64,000 nucleotides of DNA from Paragordius varius (lineage: Eukaryota; Nematomorpha). Positions 13,845-27,000 of this stretch are shown here, in pieces (position 1 is the first letter of the stretch; every line of letters starts with the position of its first letter). The position numbers and the translations under genes were made by a program. The DNA lies in NCBI GenBank assembly GCA_964247055.1, contig OZ176053.1, forward strand, positions 8,184,001-8,248,000. Reading direction: 5' to 3'. The notes beneath the pieces are model-generated. The model was given only the letters and a program-made list of their open reading frames with translations, had not been told where the DNA came from and did not search any database.

Positions 13845-16800
13845 TAGCGTGAATCTCGTGCTGCTACGCAGCCCGAGGAAGTCCTTCGGACTTCTGGGGG
13901 GGGGTTCGAAGTTTGGATTTGAATGGGTCTACCGTTTTTCCTGTAGATCACAAAGCCAGCATTTTCCATTTTTATAAATATATAGATTACCATAAATAAT
14001 GTTTTAATATCCATATATCTTTTAACATGCTATACATATGATAGATACTCCTTACTCAGCAGCTATCATCAAAGAAACGCCTGACTAAAATTTTTGCCTT
14101 TTAACAGGCAATACGAAAAATCTTTCTCGAATTTTTACAGTCTCATACCGTGGACAAAAAAATACAATCAAAAAAATATTTTTGTCGACTTTGTTTTTTT
14201 TTTGAAAAAAATGGCATTTTACGGGGGTAGCGGGTAAAAAGAGGGCCTAAATCAAAAATATGTTCAGCGCGATCAAAAATAAGTAAACAAAAATCATATT
14301 TGAAATTGAATGGTCCAACACGTTCTCCAAAAAATTGACTTAACCCATTTTTCACACGGGGTGGGCCCAAACTGGGGACCTAATTCCAAAAAAGGGCGAA
14401 GCTATTGTCGGGGCATTCATTAATGATTATATTTTTTCGATGTTTGGATTTGAATGGGTTCACCGGTTTTCCGGAAACAGATCACAAAGTTATATGAAAA
14501 ATCAGTTTTTAGCGGGTAGCTCCTTACCCAGCAGCTATCATCAAATAAACGGTGGACTAAAATTTTTGCCTTTTAACAGGGAATACGTGGAATCTTTATT
14601 GAATTTTTACGGTCTCATACCTAGGGCGAAAAATCGATTTAGAAAAATATTTTTGTGGACTTTGTTTTTTGAAAAAAATGGCATTTTACGGGGGGAGCGG
14701 GTAAAAAGAGGGCCTAAATCAAAAAAGTGGCTCGACTATGTTCGGCGCAATCGAAAATAAGTAAACAAAAATTATATTTGAAATTGAATGGTCCAACACG
14801 TTCTCCGGAAAATTGTCTCAAAAACACGATTTTGTGGACTTCTGTTTTCAAAAAAAAACCCGTTTTTCATTCGGGGTGGGCCCGAACTGGGGGCCTATTT
14901 CAAAAAAAGGGCGAAGCTATTGTCGGGACATTTATTAATGATTATATTTTTTCGATATTTGGATTTGATTGGGTCTACCGGTTTTCCTGTACCAGATCAC
15001 AAAGCCAGCATTTTCCATTTTTATAAATATATAGATGAGGATAAATAATGTATTAATATCCATATATCTTTTAACATGCTATGCATATGATAGATACTCC
15101 TTACTCAGCATCTATCATCAAAGAAACGCTTGACTAAAATTTTTGCCTTTTAACAGGCAATACGAAAAATCTTTCTCGAATTTTTACAGTCTCATACCGT
15201 GGGCAAAAAAATACAATCAAAAAAATATTTTTGTGGACTTTGTTTTTTTTTGAAAAAATGGCATTTTACGGGGGGAGCGGGTAAAAAGAGGGCCTAAATC
15301 AAAAAAGTGACTCGACTATGTTCGGCGCAATCGAAAATAAGTAAACAAAAATCATATTTGAAATTGAATGGTCCAACACGTTCTCCAAAAAATTGACTTA
15401 ACCCATTTTTCACACGGGGTGGGCCCAAACTGGGGACCTAATTCCCAAAAAGGGCGAAGCTATTGTCGGGGCATTCATTAATGATTATATTTTTTCGATG
15501 TTTGGATTTGAATGGGTTCACCGGTTTTCCGGAAACAGATCACAAAGTTATATGAAAAATCAGTTTTTAGCGGGTAGCTCCTTACCCAGCAGCTATCATC
15601 AAATAAACGGTGGACTAAAATTTTTGCCTTTTAACAGGGAATACGTGGAATCTTTATTGAATTTTTACGGTCTCATACCTAGGGCGAAAAATCGATTTAG
15701 AAAAATATTTTTGTGGACTTTGTTTTTTGAAAAAAATGGCATTTTACGGGGGGAGCGGGTAAAAAGAGGGCCTAAATCAAAAAAGTGGCTCGACTATGTT
15801 CGGCGCAATCGAAAATAAGTAAACAAAAATTATATTTGAAATTGAATGGTCCAACACGTTCTCCGGAAAATTGTCTCAAAAACACGATTTTGTGGACTTC
15901 TGTTTTCAAAAAAAAACCCGTTTTTCATTCGGGGTGGGCCCGAACTGGGGGCCTATTTCAAAAAAAGGGCGAAGCTATTGTCGGGACATTTATTAATGAT
16001 TATATTTTTTCGATATTTGGATTTGATTGGGTCTACCGGTTTTCCTGTACCAGATCACAAAGCCAGCATTTTCCATTTTTATAAATATATAGATGAGGAT
16101 AAATAATGTATTAATATCCATATATCTTTTAACATGCTAAGCATATGTCCTTACTCAGCATCTATCATCAAAGAAACGCTTGACTAAAATTTTTGCCTTT
16201 TAACAGGCAATACGAAAAATCTTTCTCGAATTTTTACAGTCTCATACCGTGGGCAAAAAAATACAATCAAAAAAATATTTTTGTGGACTTTGTTTTTTTT
16301 TTGAAAAAAATGGCATTTTACGGGGGTAGCGGGTAAAAAGAGGGCCTAAATCAAAAATATGTTCAGCGCGATCAAAAATAAGTAAACAAAAATCATATTT
16401 GAAATTGAATGGTCCAACACGTTCTCCAAAAAATTGACTTAACCCATTTTTCACACGGGGTGGGCCCAAACTGGGGACCTAATTCCCAAAAAGGGCGAAG
16501 CTATTGTCGGGGCATTCATTAATGATTATATTTTTTCGATGTTTGGATTTGAATGGGTTCACCGGTTTTCCGGAAACAGATCACAAAGTTATATGAAAAA
16601 TCAGTTTTTAGCGGGTAGCTCCTTACCCAGCAGCTATCATCAAATAAACGGTGGACTAAAATTTTTGCCTTTTAACAGGGAATACGTGGAATCTTTATTG
16701 AATTTTTACGGTCTCATACCTAGGGCGAAAAATCGATTTAGAAAAATATTTTTGTGGACTTTGTTTTTTGAAAAAAATGGCATTTTACGGGGGGAGCGGG

Positions 16801-19231
16801 TAAAAAGAGGGCCTAAATCAAAAAAGTGGCTCGACTATGTTCGGCGCAATCGAAAATAAGTAAACAAAAATTATATTTGAAATTGAATGGTCCAACACGT
16901 TCTCCGGAAAATTGTCTCAAAAACACGATTTTGTGGACTTCTGTTTTCAAAAAAAAACCCGTTTTTCATTCGGGGTGGGCCCGAACTGGGGGCCTATTTC
17001 AAAAAAGGGCGAAGCTATTGTCGGGACATTTATTAATGATTATATTTTTTCGATATTTGGATTTGATTGGGTCTACCGGTTTTCCTGTACCAGATCACAA
17101 AGCCAGCATTTTCCATTTTTATAAATATATAGATGAGGATAAATAATGTATTAATATCCATATATCTTTTAACATGCTATGCATATGATAGATACTCCTT
17201 ACTCAGCATCTATCATCAAAGAAACGCTTGACTAAAATTTTTGCCTTTTAACAGGCAATACGAAAAATCTTTCTCGAATTTTTACAGTCTCATACCGTGG
17301 GCAAAAAAATACAATCAAAAAAATATTTTTGTGGACTTTGTTTTTTTTTGAAAAAATGGCATTTTACGGGGGGAGCGGGTAAAAAGAGGGCCTAAATCAA
17401 AAAAGTGACTCGACTATGTTCGGCGCAATCGAAAATAAGTAAACAAAAATCATATTTGAAATTGAATGGTCCAACACGTTCTCCAAAAAATTGACTTAAC
17501 CCATTTTTCACACGGGGTGGGCCCAAACTGGGGACCTAATTCCCAAAAAGGGCGAAGCTATTGTCGGGGCATTCATTAATGATTATATTTTTTCGATGTT
17601 TGGATTTGAATGGGTTCACCGGTTTTCCGGAAACAGATCACAAAGTTATATGAAAAATCAGTTTTTAGCGGGTAGCTCCTTACCCAGCAGCTATCATCAA
17701 ATAAACGGTGGACTAAAATTTTTGCCTTTTAACAGGGAATACGTGGAATCTTTATTGAATTTTTACGGTCTCATACCTAGGGCGAAAAATCGATTTAGAA
17801 AAATATTTTTGTGGACTTTGTTTTTTGAAAAAAATGGCATTTTACGGGGGGAGCGGGTAAAAAGAGGGCCTAAATCAAAAAAGTGGCTCGACTATGTTCG
17901 GCGCAATCGAAAATAAGTAAACAAAAATTATATTTGAAATTGAATGGTCCAACACGTTCTCCGGAAAATTGTCTCAAAAACACGATTTTGTGGACTTCTG
18001 TTTTCAAAAAAAAACCCGTTTTTCATTCGGGGTGGGCCCGAACTGGGGGCCTATTTCAAAAAAAGGGCGAAGCTATTGTCGGGACATTTATTAATGATTA
18101 TATTTTTTCGATATTTGGATTTGATTGGGTCTACCGGTTTTCCTGTACCAGATCACAAAGCCAGCATTTTCCATTTTTATAAATATATAGATGAGGATAA
18201 ATAATGTATTAATATCCATATATCTTTTAACATGCTATGCATATGTCCTTACTCAGCATCTATCATCAAAGAAACGCTTGACTAAAATTTTTGCCTTTTA
18301 ACAGGCAATACGAAAAATCTTTCTCGAATTTTTACAGTCTCATACCGTGGGCAAAAAAATACAATCAAAAAAATATTTTTGTGGACTTTGTTTTTTTTTT
18401 GAAAAAAATGGCATTTTACGGGGGTAGCGGGTAAAAAGAGGGCCTAAATCAAAAATATGTTCAGCGCGATCAAAAATAAGTAAACAAAAATCATATTTGA
18501 AATTGAATGGTCCAACACGTTCTCCAAAAAATTGACTTAACCCATTTTTCACACGGGGTGGGCCCAAACTGGGGACCTAATTCCCAAAAAGGGCGAAGCT
18601 ATTGTCGGGGCATTCATTAATGATTATATTTTTTCGATGTTTGGATTTGAATGGGTTCACCGGTTTTCCGGAAACAGATCACAAAGTTATATGAAAAATC
18701 AGTTTTTAGCGGGTAGCTCCTTACCCAGCAGCTATCATCAAATAAACGGTGGACTAAAATTTTTGCCTTTTAACAGGGAATACGTGGAATCTTTATTGAA
18801 TTTTTACGGTCTCATACCTAAGGCGAAAAATCGATTTAAAAAAATATTTCTGTGGACTTTGTTTTTTGAAAAAAATGGCATTTTACCGGGGGAGCGGGTA
18901 AAAAGAGGGCCTAAATCAAAAAAGTGGCTCGGCTATGTTCAGCGCAATCGAAAATAAGTAAACAAAAATCATATTTGAAATTGAATGGCCCAACACGTTC
19001 TCCGGAAAATTGTCTCAAAAACACGATTTTGTGGACTTCTGTTTTCAAAAAAAACCCGTTTTTCATACGGGGTGGGCCCGAACTGGGGGCCTATTTCAAA
19101 AAAAGGGCGAAGCTATTGTCGGGACATTTATTAATGATTATATTTTTTCGATATTTGGATTTGATTGGGTCTACCGGTTTTCCTGTACCAGATCACAAAG
19201 CCAGCATTTTCCATTTTTATAAATATATAGA
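13844..19231 (-). mobile_element. Non-autonomous Helitron-type element filled with a tandem array
   Basis: Read on the minus strand the element starts TCTATATATTTATAAAAATG at 19231. It ends at 13844 with a GC-rich hairpin (stem GCTGC/GCAGC inside CTCG/CGAG), a short spacer ATTCACG and CTAG, inserted between A and T of an AT run. These are the classical Helitron termini: 5' TC, 3' hairpin plus CTAG, no target duplication. A second hairpin, GAAGTCC-TTC-GGACTTC, lies just inside. No Rep/helicase ORF is present. Almost the whole 5.4 kb is a tandem array (next entry). The 106-, 99- and 86-residue ORFs inside repeat with the array and resemble no protein I know. Confidence 0.82.
13986..19231 (-). 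repeat. ~1.05-kb tandem repeat with ~2.1-kb dimeric higher-order period
   Basis: An internal copy of the Helitron 5' terminus (TCTATATATTTATAAAAATG on the minus strand) recurs at 13986, 15035, 16093, 17133, 18191 and 19231, giving spacings of 1049, 1058, 1040, 1058 and 1040 bp. Two unit types alternate. One carries ATCAAAAATATGTTCAGCG (about 14,255, 16,350 and 18,450); the other has AAAAAGTGACTCGACTATG (about 15,300 and 17,395). Each unit also contains two diverged halves of about 525 bp, both with GCGAAGCTATTGTCGGG(G/A)CA. Inner copies look nearly identical by eye; the rightmost copy has a scatter of substitutions. Confidence 0.85.
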
Positions 19232-20157
19232 TTATATATATATATATATATTATATATGTGTGTGTGTATTTATATAAAAGTTGTACATATTTTATTGAT
19301 AAATGGATGTCACATATAATTTGACATTTAAAATACATCATTTTTGCGCAGTGGTTTATTTATACAGCAAACATGGTTAGGCAATGCGAAAAAGATATCA
19401 TTTTATAATTGTACTCATTAATGTTTATATGTATACGAGAAGAGTTTTAAGATATACATCTTTTTCGGTCACACTACGTTTCAAACATTGTTATTAAAAT
19501 TTATGACTTAAGAACTCAAATGGCAATAATATACAATAAAAAAACTTTTTACCTTTTATATAAAACGAATTCCTTATTTTGAAATCGATTTTTGGATATT
19601 TTCATAAAAAAATATTTTAGTTGTCTCATGCAATGATAAAAAATAATTGTTTTGTTTTGCTTTCCCCGATTGTGTGATAATAATTTTATATACAGTGTGT
19701 AGTATGCATTGCTAGAAAATTATTAATTATTGCCAAATAGTAAATACAACAAAGCGAAGTATTATTGGCTTATAGTTATTTTTTTCATTTTTTCCTATTA
19801 TTAGCCAATAACACTGCCCTTTGTTTGCATTTACTATTTGGCAATAATTCATAAACTTACTCATACTGTAAATACAAATTATAAATGATCGTATAAATAT
19901 TGGTAAAAATTGTAAGAATAATAAAGGTTTATGGTAGATTAGCCATAATGCCAAATAAATTTAACAAGAAAAACAAGATTGGGGAATACAGTAAATAGCT
20001 AAACTATTGGTTATTCAAGTCTTTTTTAATTGGAGAGTAAACAAGCATTTAAATTTGTAGGATGATCTTTCTTGTTTGTGTAGAAACTATTGTGGAGGTA
20101 GAAAACTACCTTAATAGTTATTAAATGTTGATGAATAAAACCAAAAAAATCCTTGAT

Positions 20158-20197
<40 letters not shown>

Positions 20198-20418
20198 ATA
20201 TATATATATATATATATTTGCTTTTACCATATAATCAATAATTGTATTACAACTTTCTTTAACATGGCTAAATAGTTCGACATCCTTATTTTTTTTATTT
20301 AATATTTTTAATCAATTTGTTACACTGCAAATTTTGTATTCCACACTATGTATTGTTCAAAAAATAACCATAAATTGTAATTCTCAATAACGAAATGTCT
20401 AATAATAAGCATATACAA
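19232..20418. other. Gene-free stretch with A/T microsatellites
   Basis: A (TA)n/(TG)n run borders the Helitron at 19232-19268, and a long (AT)n run lies at about 20159-20215. No coding or RNA gene is supported. Confidence 0.55.
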
Positions 20419-20724
20419 CAGTGTCCAACACTCGGCCCTTCAAATATTTATACAGACAGCTATAAATTTTAAAAATACCAAATACAAATTTTTTTATAAT
20501 TAAACAAATACTCTTTAATAAATCTAGGTTAAATTGATATTTTTCTATAAGTCCTTCCAAATTTTGGCAAACTACCAAAAATTATTAAAATAAATAGCAG
20601 TTATTTTGTGTTTTTTAATTCAGTTTTATGTTTAAATATTTATCAATGCCAATATGCTTGAATGCGGCCATTGAATTTTTTGAGTAAATAATGTGGCCCG
20701 CAAAGCTTATGTTGGACATCCCTG
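20419..20724. mobile_element. hAT-like non-autonomous element, copy 2
   Basis: Begins CAGTGTCCAACACTCGGCCC and ends CGCAAAGCTTATGTTGGACATCCCTG, an inverted-repeat pair typical of this family. The flanks ATATACAA and TTATACAG agree at 6 of 8 positions, consistent with a decayed 8-bp target duplication. No ORF. Confidence 0.7.
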
Positions 20725-20729
20725 TTATA

Positions 20730-20931
20730 CAGTATATGTTGATTATAACTTACAAATGCTGGCTTATTCACATTTGGTCAAACAGTAGTGTATGGAAAAA
20801 AATTAACAAAAAATAAACAATTTTTTCCTATATTACTTTGCTTTAATTCAACTCTTTGTTGTTTTTTACCATACATTACTGTGTTGCCGATTGACCAACA
20901 TGTGAATAAGCCAGGATTAAAATGCATACTG
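20730..20931. mobile_element. Palindromic pogo-type MITE
   Basis: Long inverted arms: CAGTATATG...TGCTGGCTTATTCACAT at the left and ATGTGAATAAGCCAGGATTA...GCATACTG at the right, with an inner pair AACAGTAGTGTATGG / CCATACATTACTGTGTT. TA lies on both sides (20728-20729 and 20932-20933). It sits directly beside the hAT-like element. Confidence 0.75.
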
Positions 20932-21080
20932 TATTTGCTCAAATATTAAACCAAAAAATAATTTTAATATATTATTTTATGCATGACAGATAAGGAAACC
21001 TTCATTAACACAAATCTAACATTGATGCCATATTTTATATCCCAAGTCAAAGGACTTTGAATAACAAAAGATATAATGAT

Positions 21081-24000
21081 ATGGTGATCGCTTCCTTTTT
21101 AACCGACGGTACGATCAAAAGTATGTCGCATGAACCCTTTAAAACATTATCTTGTCCCTCAGCAGTACAGCAAAATAATCAGCGTAGGAATGAAAATAGC
21201 AATAATACTTGTAATAATAAAGTTTCAAATGACAATCTCTCATCCCATCACCAACCGTTGTATAATAAAATGTCACCAAAAAACAATAACTGCAATTCAA
21301 TGCCCAACCCCTTTCCGTTCCCATATCACCCGGCTGCCATGTTTATGATGCCACCGCCTTTGGGCAATTTATCTACACTGATGCAGGAAAATATGGTTGG
21401 TGCGTTAAATAAGCCGCCTACAGCTACGAATAATACAACTAATAACTATTTCAATAACATGGAAATAAATGGGGCCGTAAATGAAACGTTGGATATGCGC
21501 GCCCCTAATAATTCTACTACGTTAAATAAGCCGCCAAAACTTAGCAATCAACATAGTTTCTATGAAGATAATACCAATATGAGCGTTAAAAGAAATTTGA
21601 ATGCCCCACCACAGGCTAACGGAAGCACAATTTGTACTTCTGGTGCTGGGTGGCCTTTTAACGCTGAACCGGCAGTCTTGGCTTCTATGATGGAAGCGGG
21701 CAGCGGTGGTGTCTTACCCAAATACCCAATCATTGACGGGCTTGTAAATGCCCTAATGATGGGAAACGGAGGAAGTACAGGTCCCAACTGTCCTGATAAT
21801 TTGGTGGACACCAATACTATGAATGGTGATGGTAATGATAGTGGTGGTGTCCTCTTATCCAATTTGGAACAAAAACAAAAATTGTTGAATGCCTTACGGC
21901 TCCAACAACAACAGCAACAAGCACTCTTGCTTCAACAACAGCAACAACAACAAAATCTCTTGCTTTCATCTTTCATGTACCCACACCTTTTTCAACACAA
22001 CAACAACAATGGCATTATGAACCCGATGATGAAAAATACTCAACTTTCCACTAACCCTACCCAAAACACTAATGACATTGACCGAAACAAAGCTAACACG
22101 CTGAAAGAAACATCATGTGGCAGTAATATCACAAAATTCAATGCTCAAACAACCCGTGCTACGAGCACAACTAGTTCAATGAATTATGCTGCTGGCCACC
22201 CATCTATGATGATGATGGCGATGACATCCAATTCAAACTCGCTACCATTTCCAATACCCCCACACATGTTACCAATAATTGGTAATTATGGTAACAACAA
22301 CAACAACAATGCGAATACCCAGAATTCTCTACTACCGCCAAACAACCATAATGCCATAAATAACAATAATATCCCATTTCCTCATCCATCATTGATGATG
22401 AACCATCCTTCGATGCTTTTAGCAGCGGCGGCGGCTGCATCATCATTTGTAAATGGCCAGAATTTAGGAACTTTCCCCTTAGTAGGCAATCAAACCTCAA
22501 ATTGTCTTGGTGGTAACAACGATATACCCCATTTACATATTTCTTCCTGTTCTAGAAACCTAAAAGACATGGGACAAATAGGAAACCTTACCCCTCCATC
22601 CTCGCTTTTAACACCAACCCCGACACCCATACCCCCTATTGGTCATACAATATCAGCCCAAGGGGTTGCGCATCCTAAATCGATGAATAAATACGCAGCT
22701 AATGGTAATGAAAATATATTAGGGAGGCCTGATCTCCTACTACAGCATCAATTACTCATGTCATACTTGAATAATCAGGCGGCTCAAAGCAATCATAATA
22801 ACTCCAATGGGCAGATGGGTTTTCCTGAAAACCCAGCATCCATAGACCCTCTTTTAATACCTTATTTACAGTTCTTAGAACAACAACAACAAATGGCCGC
22901 CCTGGCTTCACAAAATGCACCTAATGCCAATGTTTCAAATCAATATAATAATTCCATGTCTATGGGCCCTATCAAAACGTCATCGTCCCAAAAGTGGATG
23001 AATGATGCCAATCCGAATAATACATCCTTAAACAATCCCAAATTATTGCACAATAATTTGGATATCCACAAAAAAGTCATGAATCAAAATGTTACAACTC
23101 CAATCAATTCGACGATTCATAGTGGTGTGAGTACAATAGCCAACACCTCTGCTTCAGCCGTTTCAGGATCTCAACATAATCTCCAGATTGCACCCCATCC
23201 CTTTTTCGCCATACCTCCGTTTGCACCACCTCTATTCTCATCGAGTAATACTATTGTGTCGCAAATGTTTTGGCCCCTTAATATCTCATCTTCAATCACA
23301 TCTTTTCCAGGTTTGTTCACTAATGTCTTTATATTTTTATAATAAATTTATCCATATTATACAGTCATAATATCTAAAACATTTTTAATTTGGGTTTTTG
23401 ATCGGTTAAAAATAACCGGTCTGACCGCTTTAATGTCACTTACGATTGTAAGCAGCCAATTAAAACCACGCATATAAATTTCTTAATTTTTTATTTTTAT
23501 AATCATATAAAGACTTTGCGCCAGAAACAAAAGGTGCCGCATCATTGCAACACAATAAAGGAGTTAAACGTTCTATAACACCCATGGCCAAAACAAACAA
23601 TAACAAAAACGTCAAAAATTCATCTAATCATTTAACACCAAATAATAATAATACTACCTGTAATAACAATAAAATGTTATTGAAGAATTGTGGTCCTAAC
23701 CGAAAACAAGTAATTTTTCGTGTATTTCTCGTTATTTTAGTTCGTATTTAGGAATCCTATAAATAATACATTTGTTATAAAATTACCAAGAAATTTGAAT
23801 TTGAGTCAAAACATTTATACCTTTTAACATTTCCTTCATATAAAATAAGGTCTGTTTGTATTAATTAATAGCAATGAACTTAACGAAACACCATGTATGT
23901 GGTAAGGCCAAAAAACAAAGCGCCAAACAATTAAATAATAACTGACGATAATGTATTAACATTTCATTACCTTTTTACTTTTTGTCTAGTTTACATTTTG

Positions 24001-27000
24001 GGGTAGTCTTATATTCCAGAACACAATTTGAGTTTTGAAAGTTGTTTTAGATAGAATATAATTATTAAACATTGCTCTAATGTATCAGATGAAAAAGCTT
24101 ATATTTTTACAGCTTTGCGACTTGTATTAAATTGGGACAGTTTTAAAACACGATTGAAACTAAAATTAAAGTATATCAAGTTTTTGAGCTAATTTCATTT
24201 TACAGCCATAATATACATTTATTTGCCTGTTGTATTAGCGAATAAAAATGGCGTCAAAAACTTTAAAATAAGGATTTTTTTACGGTTTTTTTAAATTAAA
24301 TTGTATAATGTGCCTAAAAGATTAAAGAAAGCAAGTTTTTAAATTCGGCTTAATATATTAAATACTTTTTAAGATATTCGAACAAAGGGCTCGGGGATAT
24401 AAAACCCCCTTAAAGGTAATAGAGTGGAAAATTAAAAAATTATAAAATGGCATGAATTTTTTATAATAAATCGTTTATGGGAATGGACACAAAAATCATT
24501 GAAAAAATTGGGTTTAACTTAGAATATAAACGAAATTTATTTTTATCAGGCTATAAATTTTTTATCGATCGGTGTTAAGGCGATATTTTTTGGCATTTAG
24601 TTTTTTAGAAAGTTTTCTAGGTCTGATAATATTAGCGCTTCCTGACCATTTGGGGTAATTTTTTGCCCCAGGTCCATTGGCCCAATTTGAAAATATGCTT
24701 TCTTTAGCCTATTACCTGATCCAAAAATTTTTTTTAAAAAAATGTAAAATTAGATAATATTCTCATTTTTTCCATATAATGTTTAAATCGTGAATACAAC
24801 ACAACTGTATATAATTAAAAAATAAATAATTAAAAGCTTTCAAATCACAATTTAACAGCAAATTATTAATTTTAATATCAAATGTTCGTTCAATCGTGTT
24901 TTGTAGCTTTTTGAATCTAGGATAGAAGTTAAAAAACTGTACAAATTATAATTTTTTTATCTAATACAGGGGAAGAGGGTTTGATAATAAAATTTTTACC
25001 AAAACAACTTTTAAAACAGTAGTTTTTTTATTACTTTTTCTATTAGAAAAATACAACAAAATGTCATCGCGTAAAATAATTAAGTCTTAATAAATCTATA
25101 ATTTTTAGGTGTTTATAATTTTTTTGTATTTTAGAATAAAAATGCGTTTTACCATGTTAAATTAAATTTTAAACATTATATAAACGTATATCTCACTGCC
25201 CAAATGCCTCCTTGTTGGCGTCTGTATCACTAACTCTATCTTGATTCGGCATTTATTCAATTTTAAATATTAAATTAAATACATTGAATAAATGTTTTCT
25301 TGCATATATTTATTAAAAATATAATATAGATATTTGAAGAAGCGTCAGAACTCAATCATTACAATCCTGCTAGAGGTAAGAACATTGCTAATCGCACCAT
25401 GTCAAACACATCGATTGTCAAAACTGTGTCTGGAACATTTTCATTGGGTCCAATACCTACATCCACTCAAAATAGCATGATGGTGGAAGAAAATAAATAC
25501 AGCTTTTTGAAAAATTCTATCATAACTGACATACAAAAGCTGGACTCTCATATTGATGCACTTGAATCTCGTATAACATTTTTGACACAAACCAAGGCCG
25601 AAATTTCCAAACAATTGGAAGATAAATGTATGATGCCTGTATCCAATCATCAATCACCCAATAACTTTTATGAATCATCAGTATCTGATGCTCCATTCCT
25701 TGATTCTTTACACCAAGACCGTATAGTAAAAGAGAATGAATTAAAATTGTATCAACACGATTTGGAAAAACATCTGATACCAATTTCATCTATTTGTAAC
25801 TCAAATAAAAATTCTGCCCAAGTATCTGGCAACAAACACATTTTATATACTGGTGGATCGCATGGACAACACTCACAAATATCCATGATAAATTATTGTG
25901 ATATACGTTTTAATGATGTAAAAACGCAACATATTCGATCATACTTGAGCCAAGCGCTCAGTCAAAAATTAAGGTCCACCTATGTAAGTCATAAACGCTT
26001 TGTCACAGCCTACAAATTAGCCAAGGAGAATTGGATTGAAGGCGTGTCCAAAGCCAATAAAATTGCAAAGCGTCGGAATCGAGATGCAAAAGCAAGAGAG
26101 TTTTTTGAGAGTCAATACCCCGAACTAAGGGATGATAGGTTGGAACGTGAACGGCTTAAACGAGTCTGGACCCGTAACACCATGGGCAATTATGCCCGGA
26201 CTGAAACGGACGTTGAAGAAATTAGTAAACGCTTACTCGAACAAGAGGAGGAGAAAAAACGGTTATACAATCTATCGGCTAGAATCCCATGCTTACTTAC
26301 GCCCGCAGATAAAGCTAATGAAAGGCGGTACGTTTACATTGATAGTTTACGGATCGTTGAAACGCCCGTGACATCACCGATAGTACAAAATATTGCAAAC
26401 AACGCTAATATCCCTCGTATTTTGCGACAAAATTGTCCCGGATACATAACACCGCTGCAAGCTAAATTGATTCGAAACGCTCATTTTAGCGTATGGAATG
26501 CGGAGGAAAGGGAGATTTTTAAACGGTCCTACGCTACAGCCCCAAAAGAGTTTGATAGCATTTCCAAAGCCTGTCACAAGGTATTTTACTTATTTTTAAC
26601 AAAGTTTATTCATAAATTTGTACATACTATATTTTATCTCAACCCTTTAGCCGGTGTCAGAATGTGTGCGCTTTTATTATCTCACAAAAAAACGGGAAAA
26701 TTATAAAAAGGTTTTGAAACGACGCATGGTCAAAAAACGTAAAGTTGTCTCAAGCAGCAGCAATAATAGTGGTACAACAAATAATGTTACCCACACCAAT
26801 ACATCATCTACCATAGTCACAAACATTACAACAACGAGTAGTATTAATGACACCATTTCAACCTTTCAAACACAATCTCAACCACCTCCTCTTACAGTTG
26901 ATAACACATTAAACACCAATAATAATTCAAACAATAATTTACTATCCTCCAAAGACACGACAACGACTCTAGACAATTTGGATAGGACAGAAAAAAACGA

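Noticed and set aside
14440-19222. A cluster of about fifteen overlapping ORFs (106, 99, 86, 75 residues) as a gene family
   Set aside because: They recur only because the DNA is tandemly repeated, lie on both strands and in overlapping frames, and resemble no known protein. The unit is explained as Helitron-derived sequence.
13844-19231. A CRISPR array
   Set aside because: The units are kilobase-sized and head-to-tail with no spacers, in a eukaryotic genome; Helitron termini explain the borders.
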